64,000 nt of DNA, taken from NCBI RefSeq assembly GCF_009913435.1, contig NZ_CP047895.1:1310501-1374500 (forward strand), read 5' to 3'. A program made the position numbers and the translations under genes. Source of the stretch: Sphingomonas changnyeongensis. Its GTDB lineage: Bacteria; Pseudomonadota; Alphaproteobacteria; Sphingomonadales; Sphingomonadaceae. Positions 9,111 through 18,106 of this stretch are shown in pieces; the first letter of the stretch is position 1, and each line of letters opens with the position of its first letter. The notes beneath the pieces were generated by a model, which worked only from the letters and a program-made list of their open reading frames with translations, did not search any database and was not told the origin of the DNA.

Positions 9111-10292
9111 GGCGGCGGCACCCACCCCGTCATGCCCGCTCCCGCCATGCCCGCCCCCGTTATGCCCGCCCATCCCCATGTCCTTCATCGTCGCGAGCGG
9201 CCGGGGGCGGAGCGCGGGGAAGACGGGCATCATGCCGGGCCGGGGGGCAAGCACGGCCCGCGCCATGCCCGACCGGTCGACGCTTTCGGCGACCAGCGCA
9301 TAGGCGCGGTCATCGCCCGGGCGGACGATGACGTCATAGGTTTCGGCAACCGCGATCTGGAACTCGTCGACCGTCACCGGGCGCACGGGCAGCCCGTCGG
9401 CGGCGACGATGTCGAGCGCGAGGCCGGGAATGCGCAGGTTGAACGTCGTCATCGCCGAGGCGTTGATGACGCGCAGGCGGACGCGCTCGCCCGGCTTGAA
9501 CAGCGCGGCAAAGGGCATGGCCGGGCCATGGCCGTTGACCAGATAGGTGTAGGTCGCGCCGGTCACGTCGGCGACGTCGGCGGGGTCCATCCGCATGCCG
9601 CCCCAGGCGGCGCGCTCGGCGGCTTTCTGGTCGCGCCCGGCAAGTTGGCCGAACAGCGTCTGCTTCTGATAATTGAAATAACCGCCCATCTGCTTCAGGC
9701 GGCGCATGATCATGTGCGGGTGGATCGGGCTTGAATCCGACAGCAGGATCACATGCTCGCGGTCCGCCGCCACCGGGTCGGGCGCGTCCGGCTCGACGAT
9801 CAGCGGGCCGTAATGGCCCATCTGCTCCTGCAGGCCCGAATGGCTGTGATACCAATAGGTTCCGGCCTGTTGCAGCGCGAACTCATAGGTAAAGCGCCCG
9901 CCGGCCGGAATGCCGGGAAAGCTCACGCCCGGCACCCCGTCCATGTGAAACGGCACCAGCAGCCCGTGCCAGTGGATCGAACTGTCCTCGTCCAGTTCGT
10001 TGATCACCGTCAGCCGCGCCGTCTGGCCCTGTTTCAGCCGGATCAGCGGGCCGGGCACCGTGCCGTTGATGCCGATGGCGTGGCGCGGCCGGCCATCGAC
10101 CATCATCATCTGGTGCGCGATGCGCAGCGTGACGTCCGGCCCCGTCAGCTCGGGCAGCGTCGCCAGCCCCGCCGATACGGGCTGCGCCCAGCCGGGAAAC
10201 CAGGGCAGGGCAAGGGCCGACAGCCCGGCACCGGCAGCCTTGAGCAGGCCGCGCCGGTCGAGCGGCGCGGCGGGATGGGATTGATCGGTCAC
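8487..10292 (-). CDS. copA: multicopper oxidase, copper resistance protein A
   Basis: CopA/PcoA-type periplasmic multicopper oxidase that detoxifies Cu(I). The N-terminus holds a Tat signal (DRRGLLKAAGAG, then a hydrophobic run ending GWAQ). The four copper-binding motifs are present: HWHG, YHSHSG, HPIHLHGH and HCHLLYHMHAGM. Between the second and third cupredoxin domains lies a Met/His/Gly-rich stretch (MKDMGMGGHNGGGHGG) followed by CPPEHAAMGHC near residue 395. I prefer the GTG at 10292, which places the twin arginine about 12 residues from the start; the TTG at 10328 is a poorer codon. The stop overlaps the copB start by one base. It lies 32 bases downstream of the RND permease stop on the same strand. 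Confidence 0.93.
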   Translation of the reverse strand: MTDQSHPAAPLDRRGLLKAAGAGLSALALPWFPGWAQPVSAGLATLPELTGPDVTLRIAHQMMMVDGRPRHAIGINGTVPGPLIRLKQGQTARLTVINELDEDSSIHWHGLLVPFHMDGVPGVSFPGIPAGGRFTYEFALQQAGTYWYHSHSGLQEQMGHYGPLIVEPDAPDPVAADREHVILLSDSSPIHPHMIMRRLKQMGGYFNYQKQTLFGQLAGRDQKAAERAAWGGMRMDPADVADVTGATYTYLVNGHGPAMPFAALFKPGERVRLRVINASAMTTFNLRIPGLALDIVAADGLPVRPVTVDEFQIAVAETYDVIVRPGDDRAYALVAESVDRSGMARAVLAPRPGMMPVFPALRPRPLATMKDMGMGGHNGGGHGGSGHDGVGAAACPPEHAAMGHCSPAAPAAPMDHGMRDFSLAPPTVRRTPTVQSISPMPVDRTGEPGQGLADVGHRVLTYRDLVSATRNPDPRPPAREIEIHLTGNMERYMWAFDGEKLSEVKAPITFRAGERVRVTLVNDTMMGHPIHLHGHYFELVTGHGDHAPRKHTVQVQPGGKLSFDLTADAVGDWAFHCHLLYHMHAGMMQIVSVRPDSDRAA

Positions 10293-10324
10293 GCGGCCTG
10301 CATTTCGGGTGCCGGTGCCAAAGG

Positions 10325-13300
10325 TCAAGGGGCGGGGGCGGCGGCCTGCCCCCCGATGCCCGTCGCCGCGGCCGCCCGTTCCTCGCCGCGCGCAATCAGC
10401 AGATACATGACGGGGTGACGATGCGCGACATCAGCGTCGACGACACCAGCCCGCCGATGATCACCCAGGCGAGCGGTGCATAAAGGCCCGATCCCGACAA
10501 AGCGAGCGGCAGCAGCCCGCCAATCGCCGTCACGCTCGTCAGCAGCACGGGCAGGAAGCGCACCTCGCCCGCGCGTTCGATTGCCGGGCGCAGGGCCATG
10601 CCCTCGGCGCGCAGCTGGGCGGTGAAATCGACGAGCAGGATCGAGTTCTTGATCTCGATCCCGATGAGCGCGACGAAGCCGATGATCGCGGTGTAGCTGA
10701 GCGACAGCCCGTTCGCCCACAGCGCGACCAGCCCGCCGAACAGCCCGAGCGGGATCACGCCGGCGACCACGGCGGTTTCCTTGAACCGGCCAAACTCCAG
10801 CACCAGCACGCCCATGATCCCGAACACGGTCAGCAGGATGATCCCGCCCAGCCCCGAAAAGCTGCGCGCCCGCGCTTCGGCCTCGCCCCCCACCGCAATG
10901 CTGTAGCCGGGCGGCAGCTTGATGCGCGCGATCCGCTCCGCGCTCGCCGCGCCGACGCGCGAGGTGAGCGCGCCCAGCTGGACATTGGCGGTCACCTGCA
11001 CGCTGCGCTGCTGGCGGTCGCGGGTGATCTGGGCCGGCCCCGCCGACAGGCGCGGGCGCGCGATCTGCGCCAGCGGGATGGCCGCGCCGGGCGCGGCATT
11101 TGTCGGCACATGGATCTGTTCGAGCGCGGCGATGCTGTGCCGCTCGCCCATCGGCAGGCGGACGACGACGTCATAGCTGTCGCCCTCGGCATCGCGGAAC
11201 CGGCCCGCCGGCTCGCCCGCCAGCGCCAGCCGCGCCACCCGCCGCGCCGCCCCGGCGCGACGCCGAGCAGCGCCGCCTTGCCGGCATCAAGGCCCAGATC
11301 CAGGTCGATGCGATCGAGCGCCAGCGGGTTGCGCACGTCGCGCGCGCCCGGCGTGTCCTTGAGCGCCGCCTCGACCGCACCCGCCAGCCGCTTCAGCTCG
11401 GCAAGATCGGGGCCATAGACGGTCCAGGCGATCGGGGCGGCGATCGGCGCGCCGTTCTGGAACGGGGTGACGGTGATGCGCGCGTCCGGATAGGCGGCAA
11501 AGCGCGCCCGGATGCGGCCGATCAGCGCCGGGCCGGCATCGGGGTCCCAGCGGTCCATGACGCCCAGCACCGCGCCGATATTGCTGCGCTGGTCGATCTC
11601 GCGGACATTGTAGAACACCTGCGGATTGCCGCGGCCGATATTGGCAAGGCGCGTCGTCACGTCCGGCTCGGCCGCCAGCACGCGTTCGACAAAGCGGACC
11701 GCCCGGTCGGTCTGGCTGGTCTCGGCACCTTCGGGGGCTTCGATCTCGACCAGGAAATAGGGGGTGTCGGCGGATGGAAACAGGCTGGTGCCGATGATCG
11801 GCACCAGGCCGATCGCCGCCGCGCACAGCGCCATCGACGCGCCAAGCGCCCGCCATGGCCGCTCCAGCGCCCAGTGCAGCACCGGGGCGTAGAGCCTGTG
11901 GATGCCCCCCTCGACCCATTGCAGGATGCGGTTGCCATGCGCGCCTTCGGTGCGCGGCAGGATCCGGCTGGCGAGAAACGGCACGATGGTCAGCGAAACC
12001 ATCAGGCTGGCCGCGACCGTCGCGATCACCGCGAGCGGCAGGCCGCGGGTGAACTTGCCCGCCCCCTCGGGCAGGAAAACCAGCGGCAGGAACGCAAAGA
12101 TCAGCACCCCGGTGCAGCCCAGCACCGCGACCGCGATCTGCGACGTGCCGGCAAGCGCCGCCTCGCCGCGCGTCAGCCCGCCGCGCAGCCGCCGGGCGAT
12201 GTTTTCGACGACGACGATCGAATCGTCGACCAGCAGGCCGAGCGCCAGGATGAAGCCGGCGATCACCAGCTGGTTGAGCGTGTAATCGGCCAGCCACATC
12301 GCCAGCACGCCGATCGCCAGGCTGAGCGGGACCGAGATCATCACCACCAGCGACGCGCGCAGGCCGAGCGGCAGCAGCGTGATCAGCACCAGCGCCAGCG
12401 CCAGCGCAAAGTCGCGGCCGAGCTGGCCGAGCTTGTCGGCAATGTCGCGGCTCTGGTCGAACCCGGCGACGAGCGCGATGTCGGGCGGCAGGAACGGCCG
12501 CGCACGCTCGGCCGCCGCCATCACCCCGCGCTGCACGTCGAGCACATTCACCCGGTCCTTCTGGGTGACGGTCAGCCAGATTGCGCGCTTGCCGTTCCAC
12601 CGCGTGACATGGGTGCGCTCGGGCGATGCCCAGCCGATCTCGGCCACGTCGCCGACGCGCACCACGCTGCCATTGCCCGCGCGCAGCGGCGTGTCGCGCA
12701 GTTCCTCGACCGACCGGAAGGCGCCGCCCGCGCGGACGTTGAACCTCTGGTCGCCCACGCTGACCGCCCCGCCGGCAGGTCGGCCCCGCCCGCGCGCAGC
12801 GCGTCGGTGACGGCGCTGACCGGCAGGCGCAGCTCGGCCAGCCGGCCGAGATCGACCGCCACGCGCATTTCGGGCACGGGCAGCCCCCAGATGCGCGCGC
12901 CGCGCACGCCGGGGACGCGGGTGAAGCTGTCGCGCAGGTCGCGCGCGACCTTTTCCATCCGGCGGAACGAGGCGGTATCGCTGACCAGCGCGAACTGCAC
13001 GACCGCGCTTTCGGTGGTGCGGACCTTGCGGAACTCGAGCCGTTGCAGCCCCTGGGGCAGCTGGGCGCGGATGGCGTTCACCTCGCGCACCACCTCGTCA
13101 TAATCCTTTTCGGGATCGGTCGACCAGGCGAACTCGGCCGTCACCACCGCCTGACCGTCGGTCGCGCGCGACTGCACCCGGTCGATGCCGTCCAGCCCCT
13201 GCAGTACCTCCTCGATCGGCTTGGCGACCGTCTGCTCCATGTCGGCGGGGTCCGCGCCCGGCTGGATCGCGACGATCACGACCACCGGGATCGGGAAATG

Positions 13301-13420
13301 CGGGTCGACCGAGCGGGGAATGGCGAGAAACGCCTGGATGCCAAGTGCTGCAAGCAGCGCGAACACGATCAGCGTCGCCTGCCAGCGCGTGACCGCAAAG
13401 CCGGTGATGCGCGCGATCAC
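10325..13420 (-). CDS. RND efflux transporter, inner membrane permease (three one-base breaks)
   Basis: An AcrB-like RND permease, proton-driven and inner-membrane. The N-terminal helix region (LIVFALLAALGIQAFLAIPR), the porter domain (PGADPADMEQTVAKPIEE) and the proton-relay helix (ILALGLLVDDSIVVVENI, with paired Asp) are clear. The second half ends FVALIGIEIKNSILLVDF and VTPVMYLL. The frame breaks at three short runs: 12767-12770, 11250-11253 and 10412-10415. Adding one base at each restores exactly 1032 residues, the usual length. The GTG start at 13420 overlaps the adaptor stop by four bases (GTGA). The sequence is closer to the hydrophobe/amphiphile exporters than to CusA, so copper transport is not implied by motif. 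Confidence 0.88.
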
Positions 13421-14468
13421 CGCACCACCCGCACCTGAGCGCCGTCGCGCAGCCGGTCCAGCCCGGTCGCGACGATCGCTTCCCCGGCCTTCAACCCGGC
13501 AGACAGGGTCACGCCCGCCTCGCCGATCGCCTCGATCCGCACCAGCCGTGCGCGGACGCGGCCGGCGCGGGGATCATGGACATAGACGAACGCTTCCTCG
13601 GTGCGTGCAGCGAAGATCGCGGTGGCGGGGATGACCGCCGCGCCGCCGGTTCCGCCGCCCGCACCTCCCGTTACGATGCGCGCGGTGCCGATCATCCCTG
13701 AACGCAGGCCGGGCAAGGCGGGCAGGGCGATTTCGCCGATGAATGCCCCGGTCGCCGGGTCGCCGCGCCCGCTGATCCGGCGCAGCTGGCCCGCGACCGG
13801 GCGGGGCCGAGTGCCGGCAGGCGCAGTTCGGCCGGGGTGCCGGGCCTGAGCGCCGCCGCCTGCCGGTCGGTCAGCGGCAGCTGGAACACCAGCCCGCCCC
13901 GCGCATCGCCCAAAGTGAGGACGGGGCTGCCCGCCGCGGCGATCGCGCCGGGATCGAGCGTGCGGGCAAGGATGACGCCCGCGCCCGGCGCGTGGATGCG
14001 GGCGTAACGCTGGTCGAACCGGGCGGCGGCGGCGCGGGCATTGGCGGCGGCGGCACCGGCCTCTGCCGTTTCCAGCCGGGCGCGTGTCACCCAGCCCTGG
14101 CCGGCGAGCGTGCGCAGCCGCGCCAGCTCCAGCGCCGCGCGGCGCGCATCCTCGGCGGCGGCCACGGCATTGGCATCGGCCGGCCCGGTCTCGAGCGTGG
14201 CAAGCAGCTGGCCGGCGCTGACCGTGTCGCCCACATCGACCAGCACGTCGCGCACCCGGCCGGGCTGGGCGAAGGCGAGGGGCGTTTCCTCGGCATGGCG
14301 GACGGTGCCGGTGATCGTCGCCATCGCCCCGCTGTCCGCACCGACCCGGACCAGCCGGACCGGCACCGGTTCCGCCCGGGGCGCGGGGGCCGGCTGGGCC
14401 GCCTTGCACCCGGCCAGGGCAAGCGCCATGACGAGGCCCCGATGCGCCTGTGCTGTCCACCCTGTCAT
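13417..14468 (-). CDS. RND efflux periplasmic adaptor (lipoprotein; one-base break near 13800)
   Basis: An HlyD-like membrane fusion protein, the periplasmic adaptor of the RND pump encoded next. The signal LVMALALAGC is a lipobox, so the mature protein begins at that Cys. A barrel-sandwich (lipoyl-like) half QPGRVRDVLVDVGDTVSAGQ is followed by an Ala-rich coiled coil (residues about 85-150), then the beta-barrel and membrane-proximal domains. The frame breaks at GGG 13799-13801; one extra base joins LPALGPA to PVAGQLRRISGRGDPATGAF and gives 350 residues. It is transcribed away from a TetR gene, with 109 bases between the starts. Confidence 0.87.
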
Positions 14469-14577
14469 GGTCTGTCCGCCCCCTGCCGGTTCCCGTGCCG
14501 ATGCCGCTGCCGACCCGCGCGGAATCGGTTCGGATGAAAAACTATACCCATCGGTTCAAAAAAGATAGTCTGGCGGC
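14469..14577. promoter_or_regulatory. divergent promoter region of TetR gene and efflux operon
   Basis: This 109-bp gap separates the divergent TetR gene and the adaptor-permease operon and is AT-rich near 14530-14575. ACTAT and ATAGT words face each other about 20 bases apart (about 14541-14570), a loose inverted pair that could be the TetR operator. The placement supports autoregulation plus pump control; the exact operator is inference. Confidence 0.45.
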
Positions 14578-15246
14578 ATGAGCGGCCTGCCATACCCTGC
14601 TGCGCCCGATCCTGCTGCGCGCGCGCCCGGCCCCGGACGGCCCGCCGATCCGGCGCGGCGCGATGCGGCGATCGCCGCCGCCCAGGCGCTGTTTCTGGCG
14701 CAGGGATTTGAACGCACCAGCATGGCCGCGATCGCCCGCGCCGCCGGGGTCGCCAAGCCGACGCTCTATGCGTGGTTCGGCGACAAGGCGCAGCTGTTCG
14801 CCGCCGCCGTCACCCGCAAATGCGAGACGGTGCTCGGCAGTTTCGATCTGCCGTCAGCGGGCGGCACCCCGGCCGAGCTGCTGACCGCGGCGGCGCGGCG
14901 TTTCCTCGATCTCGTGCTCGACCCGGAAGCGCTCAACACCCACCGGCTGGTGACGATGGAGCGCGAACGTCATCCGGAGCTGGGGCAGCTGTTCCTCGTC
15001 CATGCCATCGCCTTTACCAAGGCGCGTTTTACCGCGCTGATCGCCGCGCTCGCCGCGCGCGGGCTGGCGATCGACGATCCCGAACAGACGGCCAGCGACC
15101 TACTCGGGCTGCTGCGCGGCTGGCCGGTGCTGATGTGGGAACTGAGCGGCCCCACAATGTCGCCGGCCGAACTCGATGCACATGCCGCGCGCTGCGTCGG
15201 CGTCGCGCTGGCCGGGCATCGCCCCGGTGCGGTGGCAACGGGTTGA
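14578..15246 (+). CDS. TetR/AcrR-family transcriptional regulator
   Basis: A 222-residue TetR-family repressor. After a Pro/Ala-rich N-terminal tail of about 25 residues comes the helix-turn-helix domain: RRDAAIAAAQALFLAQGFERT, then MAAIARAAGVAKPTLYAWFGDKAQLFAAAV (about residues 44-73), typical of the family. The C-terminal ligand domain resembles AefR/AcrR-like regulators (LLGLLRGWPVLMWELSG). Its divergent position beside the RND adaptor gene suggests it controls that pump. The ligand is unknown. Confidence 0.9.
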   Translation: MSGLPYPAAPDPAARAPGPGRPADPARRDAAIAAAQALFLAQGFERTSMAAIARAAGVAKPTLYAWFGDKAQLFAAAVTRKCETVLGSFDLPSAGGTPAELLTAAARRFLDLVLDPEALNTHRLVTMERERHPELGQLFLVHAIAFTKARFTALIAALAARGLAIDDPEQTASDLLGLLRGWPVLMWELSGPTMSPAELDAHAARCVGVALAGHRPGAVATG

Positions 15247-15310
15247 CGTCATGACGGCGGGGCGGTGTGACGGCAGCCCGGCGGTCGGGCTGGCAAATCT
15301 GCTGAGTTAG

Positions 15311-15520
15311 ATGGGCATGGCGATGACCGCCGGTAGTCCCGCTGGGGATGCCGCGCCCGCCGACACGCTGCCCGAGGCGGAGGACATATTTTATCTGTGC
15401 GCGCCGCAGATGCGCCTTGCCATGTTCCGCAGCTGTGCCGAACATGAAACGAACGACGAAATCAGAGGCTTGGCGCGTTTGGCAACTTTCCGCGCAGCGG
15501 CGTCGAGAATGCCGGGCTGA
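15311..15520 (+). CDS. small hypothetical protein
   Basis: A 69-residue reading frame in a 277-bp gap between the TetR gene and trmB. The sequence has a flexible start and a compact second half (DIFYLCAPQMRLAMFRSC, then ETNDEIRGLARLATFRAAA) that could form helices. I do not recognise it. Support is only the open frame and its fit in the gap; ATG codons at 15311, 15317 and 15323 are all usable and there is no convincing ribosome site. It converges with trmB. Confidence 0.35.
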   Translation: MGMAMTAGSPAGDAAPADTLPEAEDIFYLCAPQMRLAMFRSCAEHETNDEIRGLARLATFRAAASRMPG

Positions 15521-15523
15521 CGG

Positions 15524-16204
15524 TCACACGCGCAGATAGCGGAAATACCAGACTTCATGGCCCTTGGTGCGGGCCTTGGCCTCATAGCGCGTCTGGGGCC
15601 AGTCGTCGGGCCGGGTCAGGAAATCCTGCGCGGTTGCCGCCTGCCAGACGAAATCGCGGCGCGCGTTCATGATCATCATCGACCAGCGGCAATAGGTCGG
15701 ATCGTCGGTGCCCAGCCGGAACTCGCCGCCGGGCCGCAGCTTGGCGGCGATCAGGTCGAGCGGGCCGTGATTGACCATCCGCCTTTTGGCATGGCGCGCC
15801 TTGGGCCAGGGATCGGGGTGGAGCAGATAGACACGCTCCAGGCTGTGGTCGGGCAGTCGTTCGAGCACGCCCAGCGCATCGCCCATGTGCAGGCGCACAT
15901 TGGCCAGCTCCTCATCCTCGATCTTGGCGAGCGCGCCGACGACGCCGTTCAGAAACGGTTCGCAGCCGATAAAGCCATGGCCGGGCCGCATCGCCGCCTG
16001 CGCGGCCAGATGTTCGCCGGCCCCGAAGCCGATCTCGAACTCAAGCGGCCGGGGTGCGCCGAACAGGCGCTGGGCGTCGAGCGGGCCATCCTCCGGCACG
16101 GCGACGCGCGGCAGCGTCTCCTCGACGAGCAGCGCCTGGCCGGCACGCAGCTTGTGGCCCTTGGCCCGGCCGTAAAGGCGGCGGATCGAAAGCGGATCGG
16201 TCAT
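15524..16204 (-). CDS. trmB: tRNA (guanine-N7-)-methyltransferase
   Basis: TrmB makes m7G46 in the variable loop of tRNAs using S-adenosylmethionine. Family blocks are visible: LEFEIGFGAGEHLAAQA (SAM-binding motif I), FIGCEPFLNGV, LLHPDPWPKARHAKRRMVN (substrate and catalytic region) and GTDDPTYCRWSM. The 226-residue length is normal. The ATG at 16204 starts MTDPLSIRRLYGRAKGHKL, matching family starts; a longer frame to 16237 has no support. It sits in the trmB-metK-lnt neighbourhood, all on the minus strand. Confidence 0.95.
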   Translation of the reverse strand: MTDPLSIRRLYGRAKGHKLRAGQALLVEETLPRVAVPEDGPLDAQRLFGAPRPLEFEIGFGAGEHLAAQAAMRPGHGFIGCEPFLNGVVGALAKIEDEELANVRLHMGDALGVLERLPDHSLERVYLLHPDPWPKARHAKRRMVNHGPLDLIAAKLRPGGEFRLGTDDPTYCRWSMMIMNARRDFVWQAATAQDFLTRPDDWPQTRYEAKARTKGHEVWYFRYLRV

Positions 16205-16279
16205 CGCCGCGACGCCTATGGGCAGTCGCGCGGGCAATCAAGGCCGGATGGCAAGGCCGGATGCCGGCATCGCTCGCGA

Positions 16280-16744
16280 TCAGCGCGGGCGATAGACCGA
16301 GCCGTCATGGCTGAGGATGACGGGCGCATCCGCGCCGGTCACGCGCAGGTCGCGCCACTGGCCGGGGACCGCACGGCCGATCACGCGCAGCTGACCCTCG
16401 CCGCGCGCCAGCAGCTGCCAGCCCCCGCCACGCGCGCGGGCCAGAACCGCATGCAGCCAGCCGGTCCGCGGCGCGCAAAAACGGCTGCGTTCGGTGACAA
16501 TGGCTTCGGGACGACCGTCGCCGTTCAGATCGACCGCGCGGATCGTGGCGCTGACCGGGCCGGGATCGTCGGCGCACAGCACCCAGGCCGCGCCGCGGCG
16601 CACGGCGCCGGCGGCCTTCAGGATCTCGGTCCGCTCGGCAGGGCTGAACCCTGCTGCGGGCGGGCGCGGGGCCGCCGCAAGGGCGGCAAGGGTGATCAGG
16701 GACATGAGGGCCATGCCCGACCCTAGCAGAAGCGGGCGGCGCAC
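16280..16744 (-). CDS. hypothetical secreted protein with VDLNGDGRPE motif
   Basis: A 154-residue protein with an N-terminal signal segment (MRRPLLLGSGMALMSLITLAALAAA). The middle contains VDLNGDGRPEAIVTE, similar to the Asp/Asn/Gly-rich metal-binding loop seen in FG-GAP-like and dockerin-like sequences. Two Cys residues (VLCADDP and RFCAPRTG) could form a disulfide. The family is not recognised and no function is assigned. It lies between metK and trmB on the same strand. Confidence 0.7.
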   Translation of the reverse strand: MRRPLLLGSGMALMSLITLAALAAAPRPPAAGFSPAERTEILKAAGAVRRGAAWVLCADDPGPVSATIRAVDLNGDGRPEAIVTERSRFCAPRTGWLHAVLARARGGGWQLLARGEGQLRVIGRAVPGQWRDLRVTGADAPVILSHDGSVYRPR

Positions 16745-16801
16745 GCAGCAGACGGCCGGAAGGGAAGGGGCGGCGTCACGCCCGCATCGGCACCACCATG
16801 G

Positions 16802-16830
16802 CCCGCCGGTGCGGTGGCCGCACCGGCGGG
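16802..16830 (-). terminator. GC-rich stem-loop after metK
   Basis: A perfect 13-bp stem (CCCGCCGGTGCGG with its complement) and a 3-nt loop lie 9 bases past the metK stop. There is no T run, so it is a stem-loop consistent with termination or 3' end protection rather than a textbook intrinsic terminator. Confidence 0.55.
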
Positions 16831-16838
16831 GCAGGGGA

Positions 16839-18038
16839 TCAGGCCAGAGCGGCCTTCAGCTTTTCAACCAGATCGGTGCGTTCCCAGGGGAAGAAATCGC
16901 CCTCGGGGGTGCGGCCGAAATGGCCATAGGCGGCGCTCGGGCCGTAGATCGGCTTGTTCAGCCCCAGATGGGTGCGGATGCCCTTGGGCGTCAGCCGGAC
17001 GAGCGTCGGCAGCACCGCTTCGATGCGGGCTTCATCGACGGTGCCGGTGCCATGGGTGTCGACATAAAGCGACAGCGGCTCGGACACGCCGATCGCATAG
17101 GACAGCTGGATCGTGCAGCGCCGGGCCAGACCGGCCGCGACGATGTTCTTCGCCAGATAGCGCGACACATAGGCGGCCGAACGGTCGACCTTGGTCGGAT
17201 CCTTGCCGGAAAACGCGCCGCCGCCATGCGGGGCCGCGCCGCCATAGGTGTCGACGATGATCTTGCGGCCGGTCAGCCCGGCATCGCCGTCCGGCCCGCC
17301 GATTTCGAAGCTGCCGGTCGGGTTGATGTGGAACACCGTCTCGTTGGTGACGAAGCCCTGGGGCAGCACCTCGGCCACCACCTTCTTCACATAGGCGTGC
17401 AGCTCGGCTTCCTTTTCGCCCTGGTCATAGCCCGGCTTGTGCTGGGTCGACACGACGATGGCGGTCGCCGCGACCGGGCGGCCATTTTCAAAGCGCAGCG
17501 TGACCTGGCTCTTGGCGTCCGGCTCAAGGAACGGCGCGGTGCCGGCATGGCGGTCGGCGGCCAGCCGGGCGAGGATCTTGTGGCTATAGTCGAGCGTGGC
17601 CGGCATCAGGTCTGGCGTTTCGTCACAGGCGAAACCGAACATGATGCCCTGGTCGCCCGCGCCCTCATCCTTTTCGGCGCTGGCATCGACGCCCTGCGCG
17701 ATGTGCGCAGACTGGCCGTGCAGATGGTTGTGGAACGCAAATGTCTGCCAGTGGAAGCCGTCCTGCTCATAGCCGATGCGCTTCACCGTCTCGCGCACCG
17801 TGCGCTCAATCTCTTCCTCGGCGCCCGGTGCCCAGGCCCCGTTTTCATAGACGCCGCGGCAGCGGATCTCGCCGGCCAGCACGACGCGCTGGGTCGTGGT
17901 CAGCGTTTCGCAGGCGATGCGGGCTTCCGGGTCCTTGGACAGGAACAGATCGACGATCGCGTCGGAAATCTGGTCGGCGACCTTGTCGGGATGGCCTTCG
18001 GACACCGATTCGGACGTGAAGAGATAGGTGGAGCGCAT
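16839..18038 (-). CDS. metK: S-adenosylmethionine synthetase
   Basis: MetK makes S-adenosylmethionine from methionine and ATP. The start ATG at 18038 gives [23 protein letters not shown], the ATP-binding signature, and 399 residues. Other family blocks are [22 protein letters not shown] and [16 protein letters not shown]. Alphaproteobacterial MetK proteins share this slightly long form. An AT-rich inverted repeat stands about 40 bases upstream of the start. The product feeds the nearby methyltransferases, such as TrmB and the DUF938 enzyme, though they are not in one operon. Confidence 0.96.
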   Translation of the reverse strand: MRSTYLFTSESVSEGHPDKVADQISDAIVDLFLSKDPEARIACETLTTTQRVVLAGEIRCRGVYENGAWAPGAEEEIERTVRETVKRIGYEQDGFHWQTFAFHNHLHGQSAHIAQGVDASAEKDEGAGDQGIMFGFACDETPDLMPATLDYSHKILARLAADRHAGTAPFLEPDAKSQVTLRFENGRPVAATAIVVSTQHKPGYDQGEKEAELHAYVKKVVAEVLPQGFVTNETVFHINPTGSFEIGGPDGDAGLTGRKIIVDTYGGAAPHGGGAFSGKDPTKVDRSAAYVSRYLAKNIVAAGLARRCTIQLSYAIGVSEPLSLYVDTHGTGTVDEARIEAVLPTLVRLTPKGIRTHLGLNKPIYGPSAAYGHFGRTPEGDFFPWERTDLVEKLKAALA

Positions 18039-18073
18039 GACGGATCCTGGCTGTGGGCGCGGCGGTGAGGCCG

Positions 18074-18097
18074 CATATAAAGACATGTTTATGTCTT
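18074..18097 (-). promoter_or_regulatory. inverted repeat upstream of metK, candidate operator
   Basis: AAGACAT-GTTT-ATGTCTT (18080-18097) is a perfect 7-bp inverted repeat; with CATATAA on its left the site can also be read as ATATAAA-N6-TTTATGT, an imperfect 20-bp palindrome. It is the only AT-rich stretch between lnt and metK. Proteobacterial SahR/SamR-type ArsR regulators bind AT-rich palindromes upstream of methionine-cycle genes; linking this site to one of them is inference. Confidence 0.5.
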
Positions 18098-18106
18098 GCA
18101 TCGCCC

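Noticed and set aside
10992-12758. A separate gene start for the middle of the RND permease
   Set aside because: No ribosome site and the flanking frames complete one normal permease.
11100-13103. A 667-codon open frame on the plus strand
   Set aside because: Antisense to the RND permease; its composition (Arg/Gln/His/Asp-rich) is that of a shadow frame with no family motif.
18039-18106. SAM-II or SAM/SAH riboswitch before metK
   Set aside because: The leader is short and I see no aptamer blocks; an inverted repeat operator fits better.
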